DNA of 64,000 nt, taken from Brassica napus (Eukaryota > Streptophyta > Magnoliopsida > Brassicales > Brassicaceae). The translations under genes were made by a program, and so were the position numbers. The stretch spans positions 37,276,650-37,340,649 of the forward strand of contig NC_063452.1 in the NCBI RefSeq assembly GCF_020379485.1, read 5' to 3'. The notes beneath the pieces were generated by a model. That model saw nothing but the letters and a program-made list of their open reading frames with translations, was not told the DNA's origin and did no database searches. Positions 31,106 to 42,952 of this stretch are shown here, one piece after another. Every line of letters starts with the position of its first letter. Within the stretch, counting starts at the first letter, position 1.

Positions 31106-32423
31106 TTAGAATGGTTCAGGCAGTGTGTGGCACGATGCTGAAGTCGCATGCTATCTATAGAGACGTATCAATCGTGGTGGGCGGTGAGAATATGCCAGGC
31201 GATCAATCTGATTGTGCTTGAAACTAAGGGTTATGAAGCAATCCTTGGAATGGACTGGTTGCCCCATTATCGAGCTAACTTTGACTGTGAGAAATGTCAG
31301 GTGACCTTTACTCGGAAAGAAGGGAAGCTGGTGTTTCAAGGGAAGAAGAAGGAGAGTGGAATCCCGGTAATATCAGCTCTAACGGCAGAACGGATGGTCG
31401 AGAAAGGATGTGAGTCGTTCCTAGTAACGATCATAACTGCAGGTGCGTACCAAGAAGTGTTGTTGGGAAAAATTCCAATGGTGCAAGAATTCGAAGATGT
31501 ATTCCAAAAGCTTGTCGGGTTGCCGCCATCACGGGATGAGCCATTCACGATAGAGTTGGAGCCTGGAACTGCTCCTATTTCCAAGGCCTCTTACCGCATG
31601 GCTCCAACAGAGATGGCCGAGTCAAAGAAGCAACTGGAGGAATTGATCGAGAAAGGGTTCATCCGACCTAGCAGCTCGCCGTGGGGTGCACCAGTGTTGT
31701 TTGTCAAAAAGAAGGACGGTAGTTTTCGCTTGTGCATTGATTATCGGGGGCTGAACCAAGTAACAATCAAGAATAAGTACCCGTTACCTCGGATTGATGA
31801 GTTACTGGATCAGCTCAAGGGAGCATCATGGTTCTCAAAAATTGATTTGGCAGTAGGTTACCATCAAATCCCTATTGCAGAAGGAGATGTTAGAAAGACC
31901 GCATTCAGGACAAGGTACGGCCATTTCGAGTTCGTGGTCATGCCCTTTGGGTTGACGAATGCTCCCGCTGCGTTTAAGAAACCGATGAATGGGGTGTTCC
32001 ACGAGTTCCTTTACGTATTTGTAATCATCTTTATCGATGACATTTTGGTGTTCTCAAAAAGTTCAGAGGAACACGACAGGCATCTAAGGGTGGTCATGGA
32101 GAAACTAAGGGCGTATAAGTTGTTTGCTAAGTTAAGCAAGTGCAGTTTTTGGCAAAGACAGATTGGATTCTTGGGCCATGTTGTGTCCGAAGCAGGAGTT
32201 GTGGCGGATCCCGAAAAGGTAGCAGCAATTGCGAACTGGCCGAGGCCGGGAACGCCCACAGAAATGAGAAGCTTCTTGGGATTAGCAGGTTATTATCGTT
32301 GGTTTGTAAAGAGCTTTGCAAGCTTGGCTAAGCCACTAACCCGGTTGACGGGGAAGGACGTGAAGTACGACTGGACGGCGGAATGTGAAAAGAGCTTCGC
32401 AAGCCTATGGAGCGATTGATGAG
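31106..32423 (+). pseudogene. Chromovirus copy B: protease tail and reverse transcriptase
   Basis: After a frame change near 31200 the frame reads [23 protein letters not shown], the end of the gypsy protease. RT follows: [76 protein letters not shown] (first D), [33 protein letters not shown] (the IDD active site), [16 protein letters not shown] and [18 protein letters not shown]. The RT is open for 423 codons, then shifts frame at about 32410, just before RNase H. Note AAFKKPMN where most elements have AAFQ.LMN, a possible weakened residue. Confidence 0.85.
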
Positions 32424-34411
32424 TACACCAGTTCTAGTACTGCCGCAGCATGGAGTGGCATATGTTGTGTTCACGGACACATCAAAGATGGGGCTCGGTT
32501 GCGTCTTGATGCAAGAGGAACGGGTGATCTCTTATGCATCTCAACAGCTGAGGAAACACGAGGAGAATTATCCTACCCACGATTTGGAGATGGCAGCTGT
32601 TGTGTTTGCACTTAAGGTTTGGCGGTCATACCTTTATGGGAAGAAGGTTCAAGTGTTTACAGATCATAAGAGCCTTACGTACATCTTCACCCAGACGGAG
32701 TTGAATCTAAGGGAAAGAAGATGGATGGAGCTTGTGGCAGACTTTGATTTGGAGATAGCTTATCACCCAGACAAGGCTAATGTAGTGGCTGATGCACTGA
32801 GTCGTCGGAAGGCGAGTGTCTCTGCAGAGAAGGAATTGGGAATGTTGATATCGATGTTGGGAATGTTGCGGGTTAACGTGTTAGTGGACAAGTCAGTTCA
32901 TCTAGGCGAGGAAGCAGCGAATCAAGCTGACCTTCTGACTCAAATAAGGTTGGCCCAAGGGGATGATGAAGCATTGGTTAAACTGGTCGAGGATGGTGTC
33001 GTGGGATACTGGAAGACCAACAATGAGACGATCATCTTCCATGGACGAGTATGTTTCCCAAATGAAATGGAGTTGAGGGAGAAGGTGCTAAAGGAAGCAC
33101 ACCAATCTAAGTTTCCATACACCCAGGTGCGACGAAGATGTACCATGACCTTAAGCGATACTACCATTGGTCGGGGATGAAAAGGGATGTGGCCGAATGG
33201 GTGGCAAGGTGCCCGACATGTCAGTTAGTGAAAGCAAAGCATCAGGTTCCGAGTGGCTTGCTGCATAGTTTACCCATGCCCGAGTGGAAATGGGATATGA
33301 TCACGATAGACTTAGTGTGCGGGTTTCCAAAGACGAAGGGCTGCAAGGATTCAGTATGTGTGATAGTGGACCGCTTAACTAAGTCCGCACATTTCCTTCT
33401 TTTCCAAATGTCAAATGGCGTGGATAAGTGTGTGGAACTCTACATGAGGGAAATTGTAAAACTCCATGGTGTTCCTGTTAGTATTGTGTCTGATCGAGAT
33501 CCACAATTAGCTTCAAATTTCTGGATGGCATTCCAGAGAGCTTTGGGAACTAAGGTGCACATGAGCACATCGTATCATCCGCAGACGGATGGACAATCAG
33601 AACGGACGATCCAATCATTGGAGGATTTATTGCGGCTTGTGTGGTGGACTGGGGTACACTTTGGGAGAAGCATTTACCGCTAGCTGAGTTTGCATACAAC
33701 AACAGCTATCATTCGAGTATTGGAATGTTACCGTACGAAGCCTTGTATGGACGTCCGTATCGCACTCCCTTGTGATGGATTGAAGTAGGAGAGGGCCGAG
33801 ATCTTTCACCAGGGGTGATAAAAGAAACGACATACAAGATCAAGTTTGTCAAGGAGAAAATGAAAGAGGCCCAAGATCGGCAGAAAAGCTATGCAGACAA
33901 GAGAAGGAAGGAACTAGAGTTCCAAGTGGGGGAGATGGTTTACTTAAAAAGGGTGACGTTTAAAGGAAAGGATAGAACGGCTAAGATGGGGAAACTGCAA
34001 CCGAGGTATATGGGACCGTTTAGGATTGTGGAGCGAATTGGACCAGTGGCATATAGTTTAGAGTTGCCTGACGAGCTCCATCCATTTCACGAAGATGTCT
34101 TTCATGTGTCTCAATTGCGGAAGGTGGTAAGGGATCCGGCATTGATTGTTCCACAACCACCTGAGGATTTGTGTTCTGGTCAATCGACTCCTGGGAAGCC
34201 AATGCAAGTGACCAGGCTCCCAGACGAGCAAATCAGAAGGAAGAGAGTTCCAATGGTCGAACTAGTATGGGAGCGTGATGGTCTACGTGAGACTACGAAG
34301 GAGAGTGCAAGCATGGTGAGGGCTGAGTATCCAGAGTTATTTGAGAATCAAGGGGATGAGCAGATGACTGATGCGGATTCGAGGATGAATTCCTAATAAG
34401 TGGGAAAGAGT
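32424..34411 (+). pseudogene. Chromovirus copy B: RNase H, integrase and chromodomain
   Basis: This is the near-identical twin of copy A (28530-30519), with the same domains in order: RNase H (32424-32830), linker, integrase zinc domain (from [11 protein letters not shown] at 33138) and core with D, D, E, and a C-terminal chromodomain-like tail (33815-34396). It shares with copy A the frameshift just before HPGATK-type zinc-domain coding, the frameshift at LLRLVWWTGVHF and the TGA near 33773. It lacks A's extra base near 29287, so its zinc domain joins the core in one frame. Confidence 0.85.
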
Positions 34412-35893
34412 TGTAACGACCCGCTCCCAGAGTATTTTTATTTATAAAACATGGGTCCACGAAAGGGGTTTCTTTTGTTTCGTTATGAATGGAATAAGAA
34501 CAACAGTTTTCTCTAAGTATCAAAGGCCATTCTTACTATTAAATTATCGATAATATATAACAAACGGGGATAAACCGACCGTAGAATGCTTGAAGTTTGA
34601 GGAAGTGGTCGGCGGACCGGAAAGCCAACTAAGGAAAGTTCGGACGTTCGGGAATGCGGGTTCCAAGTAAGGCAAGTTCGATAAAGTCATCTTTGACGGG
34701 ATGTTCGAAAGGAAGGTCGGGTCTTCGGGAGTCGTTTAAGGAAAGAATTGTAGAGATTCAGTCAAGACTTTGTGGGAAAGGTTTGTCCAAGCCAAATAAG
34801 GAAACAGCAATAAATTTCCGGCTTGGTGAGCAAGTCCAAGAGTAATATAAAAAGGGAGCTTCAGCTCTCGTTCTAGATAGAAATCAAAAACCAAGTCTTA
34901 GAGAGAGGCAAGAGCAAGAACGCAGTCCTAGAGAGAGAGTTTGGGAAGGGAGGATCGGGCAAGGAGGATCGCAGGATTCTTCGCCGGAAAAACGCAGCTA
35001 AGTTCATAGTCTTCGATCTTTTAAGATCAATCCAGGTGAGGATGTGATTCGTGGCAGTCCAATAAGAACTAATTTTCTGGTTTTGATTCAATATGATTGT
35101 GTTTATGTTTGGATAGAATTATTTATGGAAAGTTTTCTCATCGTGTTGATAGGAAAATGTATGATAGAATTCGTTTATGGAATGTTCGTTCATTGTGATC
35201 TCAAGAAATGCATGTTAAATTTGATGGATATATAATCGAGATATGTTAAGTTGTTTAAGTGAGAAATGAACGTTTGATCTTGAGAACATAGGACAGGAAA
35301 TAATAACGCGTTTAAGGAAAGTATAATCGAACTTAATTAATTAAGGGAACTAGTTAAGAAGATGTAATGGACCTTCGGGTCGCAGGTTTGGCTATGAGCC
35401 GTAAGGGACCGATGGGCCGCAGGTTTGGCTTCGGCCGCAGGAATATGGGCCTTCGGGTCGAAAGGTTAAGAAGCTAAAGTAATGAAAAGGATTTAACCGG
35501 GTAAAATAAAGAAATGATAGAACCGGATGCTAGGGTGTTAGTATTGCTTGCGTGTTTGATTATTGGACTGTAGTGGGCGGTTTTGAGCGTCCTCACTGAG
35601 TATTTTTTTTATGCTCATGCCTCCTTTTGTGATGCAGGTAATGAGCAGGTTATTGGACCGGAGTGCGGGACGATGAAGACCATCAGGACGGGTTAATCTT
35701 AGACTTGGGATTTTATTTAGGACTTTTTTGAATCTTATTTCCATTATTCTACATTAGTACTCAGATTTTTTAATAAAGCTGCAGATTTTGCTTAAGTTTA
35801 ATTATTGAATTTTTACTATTAATAAAGCTGCAGATTCTGCGGATCTTCGAAAATTTTAAGGTTTTTAAAATATTTCCGGGTTGGGGTGTTTCA
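34412..35893 (+). repeat. 3' LTR of chromovirus copy B
   Basis: It starts TGTAACGACCCGC after a purine-rich tract and its end is put at GGGTGTTTCA (35893). It is about 1.48 kb. TATA box taatataaaaaggga near 34843; a donor-like CCAGGTGAGG at 35033, and CTCACTGAGTA followed by GATGCAGGTA at 35593-35640. The right boundary is inferred from TG...CA ends and a change to a different LTR afterwards. Confidence 0.65.
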
Positions 35894-37369
35894 GCAACCC
35901 TTAGGTATTTCTCTACAGAGAAAAAACGTAGCGGAGCCCAGCCCGACTAAAGAGAGAGTAGCCGTCGACAGAGGAGAAGCCACCGGAGCCACCGCGAGTC
36001 ACCGGAGCACCGCCGGTGACCGTGTAATCTCACCGGAGAGGAGATCTCGCCGTGTTTCGATCCCTTCTCGTCGTTTTCTTGAGTCTTATACTCTTTTTCT
36101 TCTTGATCCAGCAACTAGTGAGAGTAAGGAAACCCTAAACTCTCTCTTTTAGTCTCTCATATCCCTTTCTTCTTCTGGATCTCTGATCTACGGTTAGGGT
36201 GGGAACCAACCGTTATTCTTGTAGATTTAGTTCGTGAGGACCCGTAGAACTCAGATCTACATCAATTCTCATCTCATCTCACAGATCTAGGCTAAGGTGA
36301 GGGCTTGTTGCAATTTCTATCTCCTTCTATCATTATCTCATCATGGTAGAAGTGTCTATGTTGATCATTCATCCCTTCTTGTTACTTTCTATCGATCTAT
36401 TAATATTAATAACTATCCAAATGATATATATAAATATTTGGATGCTTGACGTGTGAAAGACATAGATCTATTGCTAAGATTGTTAAAATATGGTTGAATG
36501 ATGTTTGAGGATTGAATGTGATGATTGTATTGATTGGGGTTATTGTATATGAGGTTGATACATATATATTTGGGAGATGTAAATGAGTTAGAGAAAGGCT
36601 TGATTAAGTTGCCGGTGAAACGTGGTGGAATGACATATATGTATGTCCCAGGTGTTACATTGTTTCTTGTTGGGTCATGTTGCAATCGCTTGAGTTGGCA
36701 TGATTCATCGCCGGAGAGGGCATGCGGCGTGCCTGTAAGTGAAGTAACGTAGAAGCGTGATGTCGTGGAGACAACGTGAAACGTATGATCATGGTGGCGG
36801 ATCAAGCGTGAACCGGTGTCGGTAACTTGATTGTGTGAAGGCGTGAGACAGCGTGATGTCGGGGAGACAACGCAACATGAAAGTTCTTGCGCGACAACAT
36901 GAGGAACGCGGGTACCGATTTAGGTGGTGTGGTCTCATTGTTGGCACCGCCGGGGTTTATCTTCGTTTTGTGTTGATTGCTTTCGATTTATTGAATGTTA
37001 AAGTTAGATGCTTATGCTATGCTGTGTGATGATTGTTGGTGATTGATTTCGGGGCTCCTAGAGCTTTCCTCACTGAGTATTTGTCGAAATACTCAGCCCT
37101 CCTTTCTTTTTCAGGTGAGTTCGAGGAAGTGCAGAAGTGATCGTCTCGGTGTGGTGCTGGTTTTCGGGTTGTTTGGTTTTCTTTAAGTTATTTCATTTTA
37201 AGACTTGGTGATTTGGTTTTAAGCGTTTCCTATTCGTTTTAGTACGATTTTGTAAGACATTTGAATTCGATCCTTGGGAATGAGATTTACATTGGCCTTT
37301 TTAGTGTTTCATGTTGATGAAGGCAATGTGAATTCATGCCGTCTCGTTAAGCAAGATATGGGTGTGACA
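35894..37369 (+). repeat. Third related LTR, 5' truncated, at the MORC pseudogene edge
   Basis: No coding. It resembles the neighbouring chromovirus LTRs in architecture: a leader rich in CCGG/ACCGGAG triplets, GGCTAAGGTGAGGGC at 36290, CTCACTGAGTATTTGTCGAAATACTCAG-type hairpin at 37070-37096, CTTTTTCAGGTGAG at 37105 and the end GGGTGTGACA at 37369. The LTR start is missing: copy B's LTR abuts it at 35893. The following DNA is a MORC exon, so this LTR was also inserted in the MORC gene. Confidence 0.6.
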
Positions 37370-38716
37370 TTGTAACATCCCGAGTTGTGATATATGGAAA
37401 AAGCTTAAGAGACCGAAGTGATGGTCTAGTCTAGACAAAATTGTTGTACGCTCAAAACCTGGCTTATCATGAGCAGGCTCAACGAAATTAGCTTAAGACA
37501 CCTTTAATAATAGAATAAACTAAGTATTAGACTTCACATTAAAAGACAAATCACATATTATAGACCTTCCAATTAAAAACAGAATACCTATGACCCCACG
37601 ACCATCACTTCCAAAATAGGTGACATAATATGTGGGATAAAGTTTAGTAAGGGAAATCTGACAGGAACAAAGGCAACATAAGAGAAAAGAAAAAGAAACC
37701 TTAATGAGGCGATTTTTGTGGTAAACATTGAAGCCTTGAACATCAATATGATGTTTTGCAACCTTAACGAATCCAATGGTCACAACAGCAGACATCTGTT
37801 CAAAAATATTGTATACACAGCCAAATATTAGTTACATCTAGAAGCTGCTAAGTTCTTTAAAAATTACCGGAAGATGTCTTGAGTATACATTTGAGAGATT
37901 AGTCAATCCGTCATGTCATTCACAATGTTGTGATGCTCAACATCTCTTCCTCGGAGAATGATACGGAATGCAGGTGGAAGTCGTAGGTACAGAATAGATA
38001 CATAACTCTGGAGACAAGCCAAAAAGGTAACAGGATCCAGAAACATTCAAAATAGAAGCTTTTAACCACCACTGGATCCCTATGTTTCAGTCTTTTGAGA
38101 ACCATCTCAGTTATAGTAGGCAGGAGACTAAACGAAACAAGCAAATAAACATTTTCAACTGTGCGTGCCTGCCACAGTTAGGGAAAGAATATTTTATACC
38201 CTGAGCGAGTGCTTGTATGTCACGAAGGGTCTAGAGTTAGGGAACTGAGTAGCCATATTGATTTTTTTCTCATCTCGATTGACCCCTCGAAGTTGGATAT
38301 CCTGCAAAAAAACCGTGTGTCAGAACCTTTTGCATACGTTGCAGATCATAAACAACTGTAAAAACACATACATGCGGATCAGTGTCAAAATCAAGTTCTA
38401 GGAGTCCTTGGTCATCTTCCCTGAGGTTATATATGACTATCCTTGTGCCATGAACCTTCATTAGGTTAAACTAAAACAGCAATAGAGCAATAGATTAGTG
38501 GAAACATCCTCAAACTATTAGTAAAGAGGTAGTGGTGTTTAAAAATCCACATCAAAGGATCGACATAAAAACAGCCTACTCCTTAGTGTCTTTCTATCAC
38601 CTGGGGCTAAGGAAAGATTTATACCTGGCAAAAGACGATCTTCTTCAGCACAGAATGGCGACTACTGAACTATCGTTTCCACGTTCTTATTCCAATCACT
38701 AACTGAAGACCGTAAT

Positions 38717-40246
38717 TGTAACGACATGTATGGGAAAGCCCATTTGTTTTTTTTTAATTAAAACCCAAAATCTCTTTTTCATTTTATTTTGTCCCACATT
38801 GGAAGTTTAGAAAAACTTTCTCCGTTCCCTTTTCCTATATAAAGAACTCTACCCTTTCTTTTCATTCTCATCAAGTCAAAGTATTTCTTTGCACGTGACG
38901 AGTTGCTGTTGAATTATCTGACGACCAGTCACTAGTGAATTTTTCCGGTGGGATTTCCGGGTGAGCTTCCGGCGAGATTTTTGGGCGAGCTTCCGACGGG
39001 ATTTTTTTACGAGCTTCCGGCGAATTTTTCTAGTAAGTTTGTCGCCTCCTTATTTCTAGTTATAAGAATATTTTAGGAAAGTTTCTAGTTTAGGAAATAC
39101 GTTATTTTAGGAAAGTTTCTATTTAGAGGAAGTTACTATTTTTAGAAAGGTTCCAGTTTAAGAAAGTTTCCATTTTTAGAAACTTTATTTCCTGGGACTC
39201 TGAGCCTAAGCCGTTGATACTCGTGTTGCAGTTGACGTCAGTTGACCATCTTTTGTTGATCATTCCAGCCAGTGACTAAGGTGAGGGCTACTCCGTTAAA
39301 TCCCGAGCTAGTTTAGTACTACTATTATGGAAAGTCTAGTTTCGAAACAAGATCCGTCTCTGTGAATCGAGCCTGTTTGAGAGTCTTGTTTGTTTATTAT
39401 TATTTTTGATTGTTAAACTGGAAATAGGATAATAGAGGGTTCAACGGTTGTGTGAAATGATTGATGTTAAAAACTGTTATATATGTATATATAGTTATAT
39501 AGTAGGGACTATATGAGGAGTGCGGGGGTCCAGAGAGATCTGGGTTAGTGACGCATATGAGTACGGGGGCCAGAGAAATCTGAGCTAGCGACGTATAGAG
39601 TGCGGGGGCACAGAGACATCTGAGCTAGCGACGCATATGTGATGGGTACGGGGGCCCAGAGACGCCTGAGCTAACGACGTATATATTGTGTGGTGCGGGG
39701 TGCAGAGACGTTTGCATATCGACGCATATTGGTGGAGTGTGGGGGTCCAGAGATGTCTGGACTAGCGACACATATTATATTATCGTATATCTGTATGAGG
39801 AGAATGCGGGGTGTGTGGACTAGCTATGTACCATCAGCGCATTGTTTGTTTTGTGTGATGCGCTAAGCATCTTGTTTGTTCATGCTAGAGCTATGCCTAC
39901 ATAGTCGTAGTGCTATGTACTGAGTCAGTGGTTTGCGGTTTAGCATCCCATACCTCACTGGGTTACTCCCCTGTTGCTCTTCCCTCTTTCTTCCCATTGC
40001 AGGTGAGCTTACCGAGTAGTTGGATATCTGGACGGTTTGGTGTCTTGGGGATCATCATATCTTTATTTCAGTTTTCATTTGATTTATTTGACGTATTTTC
40101 ATAAATCAATGTAAAGATGTATTTCCTTCAGATTTATTTTATTAAATGTGTTTGACATTTTATTTGGTTTTGAATAACTCGGTTTGATTCGGTACTTTTT
40201 GGTAAGTAGCACGCCGGTCTCGAGAGAGGAAGAGACGGGTGTTACA
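38717..40246 (+). mobile_element. Solo LTR 1 in MORC pseudogene (TSD gtaat)
   Basis: TGTAACGACATG at 38717 and ACGGGTGTTACA ending at 40246 give TG...CA ends; gtaat occurs at 38712-38716 and 40247-40251. MORC coding lies on both sides. Length 1530 bp. It has tcctatataaagaac (TATA, near 38843), CTAAGGTGAGGGC at 39277, an internal tandem repeat (39505-39790) and CCTCACTGGGTTACTC...TTGCAGGTGAG near 39955-40006. Related in layout to the chromovirus LTRs to the left. Confidence 0.9.
39505..39790 (+). repeat. About six tandem units of roughly 45-55 bp inside solo LTR 1
   Basis: The phrase gtgcggggg(t/c)ccagaga followed by (a/g)(t/c)ctg(a/g)gctagcgacg(c/t)ata recurs at about 39518, 39557, 39599, 39648, 39692 and 39735 with variable spacers. 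GC-rich islands alternate with tata-rich linkers. Confidence 0.8.
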
Positions 40247-40959
40247 GTAATATTGAACTCCATTCTGAACCGTTTCTTTCGTAGTCGAGCTTCCATTAAA
40301 ATCACCATCAGAAGAAGAATAGAAGTAATAAATCATGCGATCTATTTATGAAACTATTTCAATGAATGAGAGACATGTGGATGAGCAGTAAACTCTAAAG
40401 CAGACATAGGTTCGAGGAGTTTGATGCCTAATCATATGATATATAATGTTAGCTTTCTCTGCGTAATAAACTGTTTATCAGAAAAGAAAAAAAAAAAAGA
40501 GAGAGAAGAAAGATTTCTCCTTAACATTTCTTAAAAAGATAACTCAAATAAGAGGTGGCCTTACATGTTGGCTACATAACTCAAACAATGCATAACATTT
40601 TATTACATGCTAGCAACTATTTCAGATTAGCAAGTGTTGAGATGGTTATTTCATACAAGCAGAGCTTTAAGAGAGAAAATGTGCGCAAACAACAGAGTTT
40701 ATGCCATACAGTTAAATTAAGATAGATTACCATGGGTACAACAATGTCCTCCTTTCCTTTGCTCTTCAGAAATGTATATGAAAGCAGCCCAATGGTCTGT
40801 GTAAAGCTAAAACCAACATCAAGTAAACATGACAATGATCAGGAAAATATAACTTTAGCTGTGGCCGATATTTTTCAGTAGATGAGATATCATCCAGCAA
40901 AATCATTAGAGCCAAACCTGCAGAGACTTCTCAATCACCACCAGATGTTCCTTCGTAAT

Positions 40960-42565
40960 TGTAACGGCCCGGTTCCTGGCCCGTAAAATTTCCCAAAGAA
41001 TAAGCTTCTCTACGACCCATTTGGAAAAAACCTAGGGTTTCCCTTCCCCTTTCCTATAAAAAGAGATGCAGCCTCCTTTTTTGCCTCATCACAAATCTGA
41101 AGCGAAGCTCTGCAGAGAATTCCCGGAGGCCGAAAACCCTAGCCGTCGAGCTCTCTCCCCTTCTATCATGCGTCGCTCTCTCTCTCTCTCCTCGCCGACA
41201 CCCCCTCTCTCTCCTCGCCGTCGCACGCTCTCTCTCTCTCTCTCCCTCTCGCCGGCGCCGTGAAGTGGTGGTGGTGACCAGATCTCAACCTTCTTAAATC
41301 CGTGTTTACAGATCCAGATCCAGATCTAGACTAAGGTGGAGTGTCTCGAACCCAACCTTCTTTCATGATTCTGTATACTCCTATATGTTGGAGTTAGGTT
41401 TGATTAGACCCTGATTGGGAGTTAGGTTGATAGGACATGGTATTGCTAGGATGATAGATGAATGGATCATGATGCATAAGAACCCTCATACTGATAAATG
41501 GGACTCGATGAACTGAATTGAATTGTTGTGGTGATGATTGATTGGTAGTTGATTCTAGTATGTTTGGATGTGTTGTCCCATGTGTTGTTGTGATTGAAGT
41601 TAGGATGCTAGAGAGAAATAAATGCTAGGACGATAGACGAGTAATGATTATAAAAGTTATTGAAGTAGAACTTGAATGCGATGTGTATTGTGTGTGACAC
41701 CGATAGCGGGTGGCGTCTAGTGAATTGAGTCCCAAGTACAAGTATGAATGAAAAAGGAAGGTAAATGAGAATGGGAAGGGATAAGTGAAAATGATAAGGA
41801 AGTGAAAGGATAAGTAAAAGTATGAGAGAATGATGTTAAGGTTAAGCATGGGTGGGAAAGCATATAGAGGGTCTAAGGAAAGTATGTGGGGTAGTAGTCC
41901 ACGCTAGGTATCCATAGGAGATGTGGCCAATCCACAAGAATATGGAAGCACCCATAGGAGATGTGGCCAATCCACAAGAATATGGGGTAGAAGCCTAGTT
42001 GGGGCTACCCACTGTTGAAAAGGACGAAAAGATGAAAAGGATGTGCATTGTAGGGTTTTTAGCTCATGGTCGGGTAACAGGGAGTTAAAGGTGTCATAGG
42101 ATCGAGTCGGACTGGTATGATGAGTCGGTTAAGCCTAGGGTTTGACGTGTGTGGCAATGAGTGAGATCATTGTATTGATTGATCACTAGGTTGTTAGAAA
42201 TGAATGGAAGTGAATGTGGAAAATCAATAGATGACGTTAGGAAATGATAAAATGCATTAACTGATTGTAGTGGCTAGTCAGTCCTAGTTCCCGCATAGAG
42301 TAGTATAGAGTGTCATGCGGGCAGGCTGGACTAGAACCACTTCACTGAGTAACTTGTTACTCACCCCTCCATTTCCATTTTTTCCTGTGCGCAGGACTGT
42401 AAGTAGAAGTATATGGATGTGGGTGTGACGGTATTTCAAAGAAGGTTATGCGCTCGTCTCTCGGGACCAGTAACGGGACACGTAGGGTTGGCTAAATGAG
42501 TAGACACGTGTCCATAACGCCCCTTCGATAACCCCGGTCGGACGCCGGGGGATCGGGCTGTTACA
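40960..42565 (+). mobile_element. Solo LTR 2 in MORC pseudogene exon 1 (TSD gtaat)
   Basis: TGTAACGGCCCGG at 40960 and CGGGCTGTTACA ending at 42565; gtaat flanks it at 40955-40959 and 42566-42570. It splits MORC exon 1 between KAGDY and EGTSGG. Length 1606 bp. TATA-like cctataaaaagag near 41054, a CT-microsatellite leader (41140-41250), CTAAGGTGGAGT at 41332, a perfect hairpin GAGTAAC-tt-GTTACTC at 42347-42362 and GTGCGCAGGAC at 42388. Same target duplication as solo LTR 1. Confidence 0.9.
41912..41985 (+). repeat. Two-copy 40-bp tandem repeat in solo LTR 2
   Basis: ccataggagatgtggccaat followed by ccacaagaatatgg occurs at 41912 and again 40 bp later with no visible change in the shared part. 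Confidence 0.85.
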
Positions 42566-42952
42566 GTAATCACCAGCTTTCCATAATTGCTTGCAAGAGG
42601 GTGAAGAAGAAGGCCGCACCATGCTACATGGCATCGCGGGAAGAGCCACAGTCACTTGTCCACACCTTTCCTCTTCATCCGGACTCATAACTGCTAGTCT
42701 CTGTGCCGGAGTATCTTTATTATCACTTCGGGCTCTCTTCTGGAATGTTCTAGAAACATCGGGAGAGAAGTCGCCGGTTCGTTCTGCGCTTTCTATATCA
42801 GCGATTTCGTCAGGGTTTCTCTTAAAATCAGAGTAGTTGTCGTCGTCGCTGTTACAGAGATCGATTACAGAGGTTTTGTTTCCGTTCCCAGCGGGTTTTG
42901 AAGCCGGGATAGTAGCACTTGGTAGATTCTCTTGCTTTACGCGAATATCCAT

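Larger units (their letters stand above)
37405..42952 (-). pseudogene. MORC-family GHKL ATPase pseudogene interrupted by LTRs
   Basis: Minus-strand exons match plant MORC proteins, nuclear ATPases that aid silencing of transposons. Exon 1 (42952-42571) starts MDIRVKQENLPSATIPASKP, ends KQLWKAGDY and, after a solo LTR, continues EGTSGGD (40954-40918). Then: TIGLLSYTFLKSKGKEDIVVPM (40796-40731), DGDFNGSSTTKETVQNG (near 40300), WNKNVETIVQ (38690), KVHGTRIVIYNLREDDQGLLELDFDTDPH (38461-38372, in overlapping pieces), DIQLRGVNRDEKK and QFPNSRPFVTYKHSLR (38301-38200), ILYLRLPPAFRIILRG (37990), VVTIGFVKVAKHHIDVQGFNVYH (37790) and ANFVEPAHDKPGFERT (37480). The exons with the ATP-binding N-box and DNGGGM motif are missing, two tryptophan positions read as stops (40931, near 38665), and the C-terminus is lost. 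Clearly dead. Confidence 0.85.

Noticed and set aside
41066..41263. Serine/leucine-rich ORF
   Set aside because: Product of a CT microsatellite in the leader of solo LTR 2.
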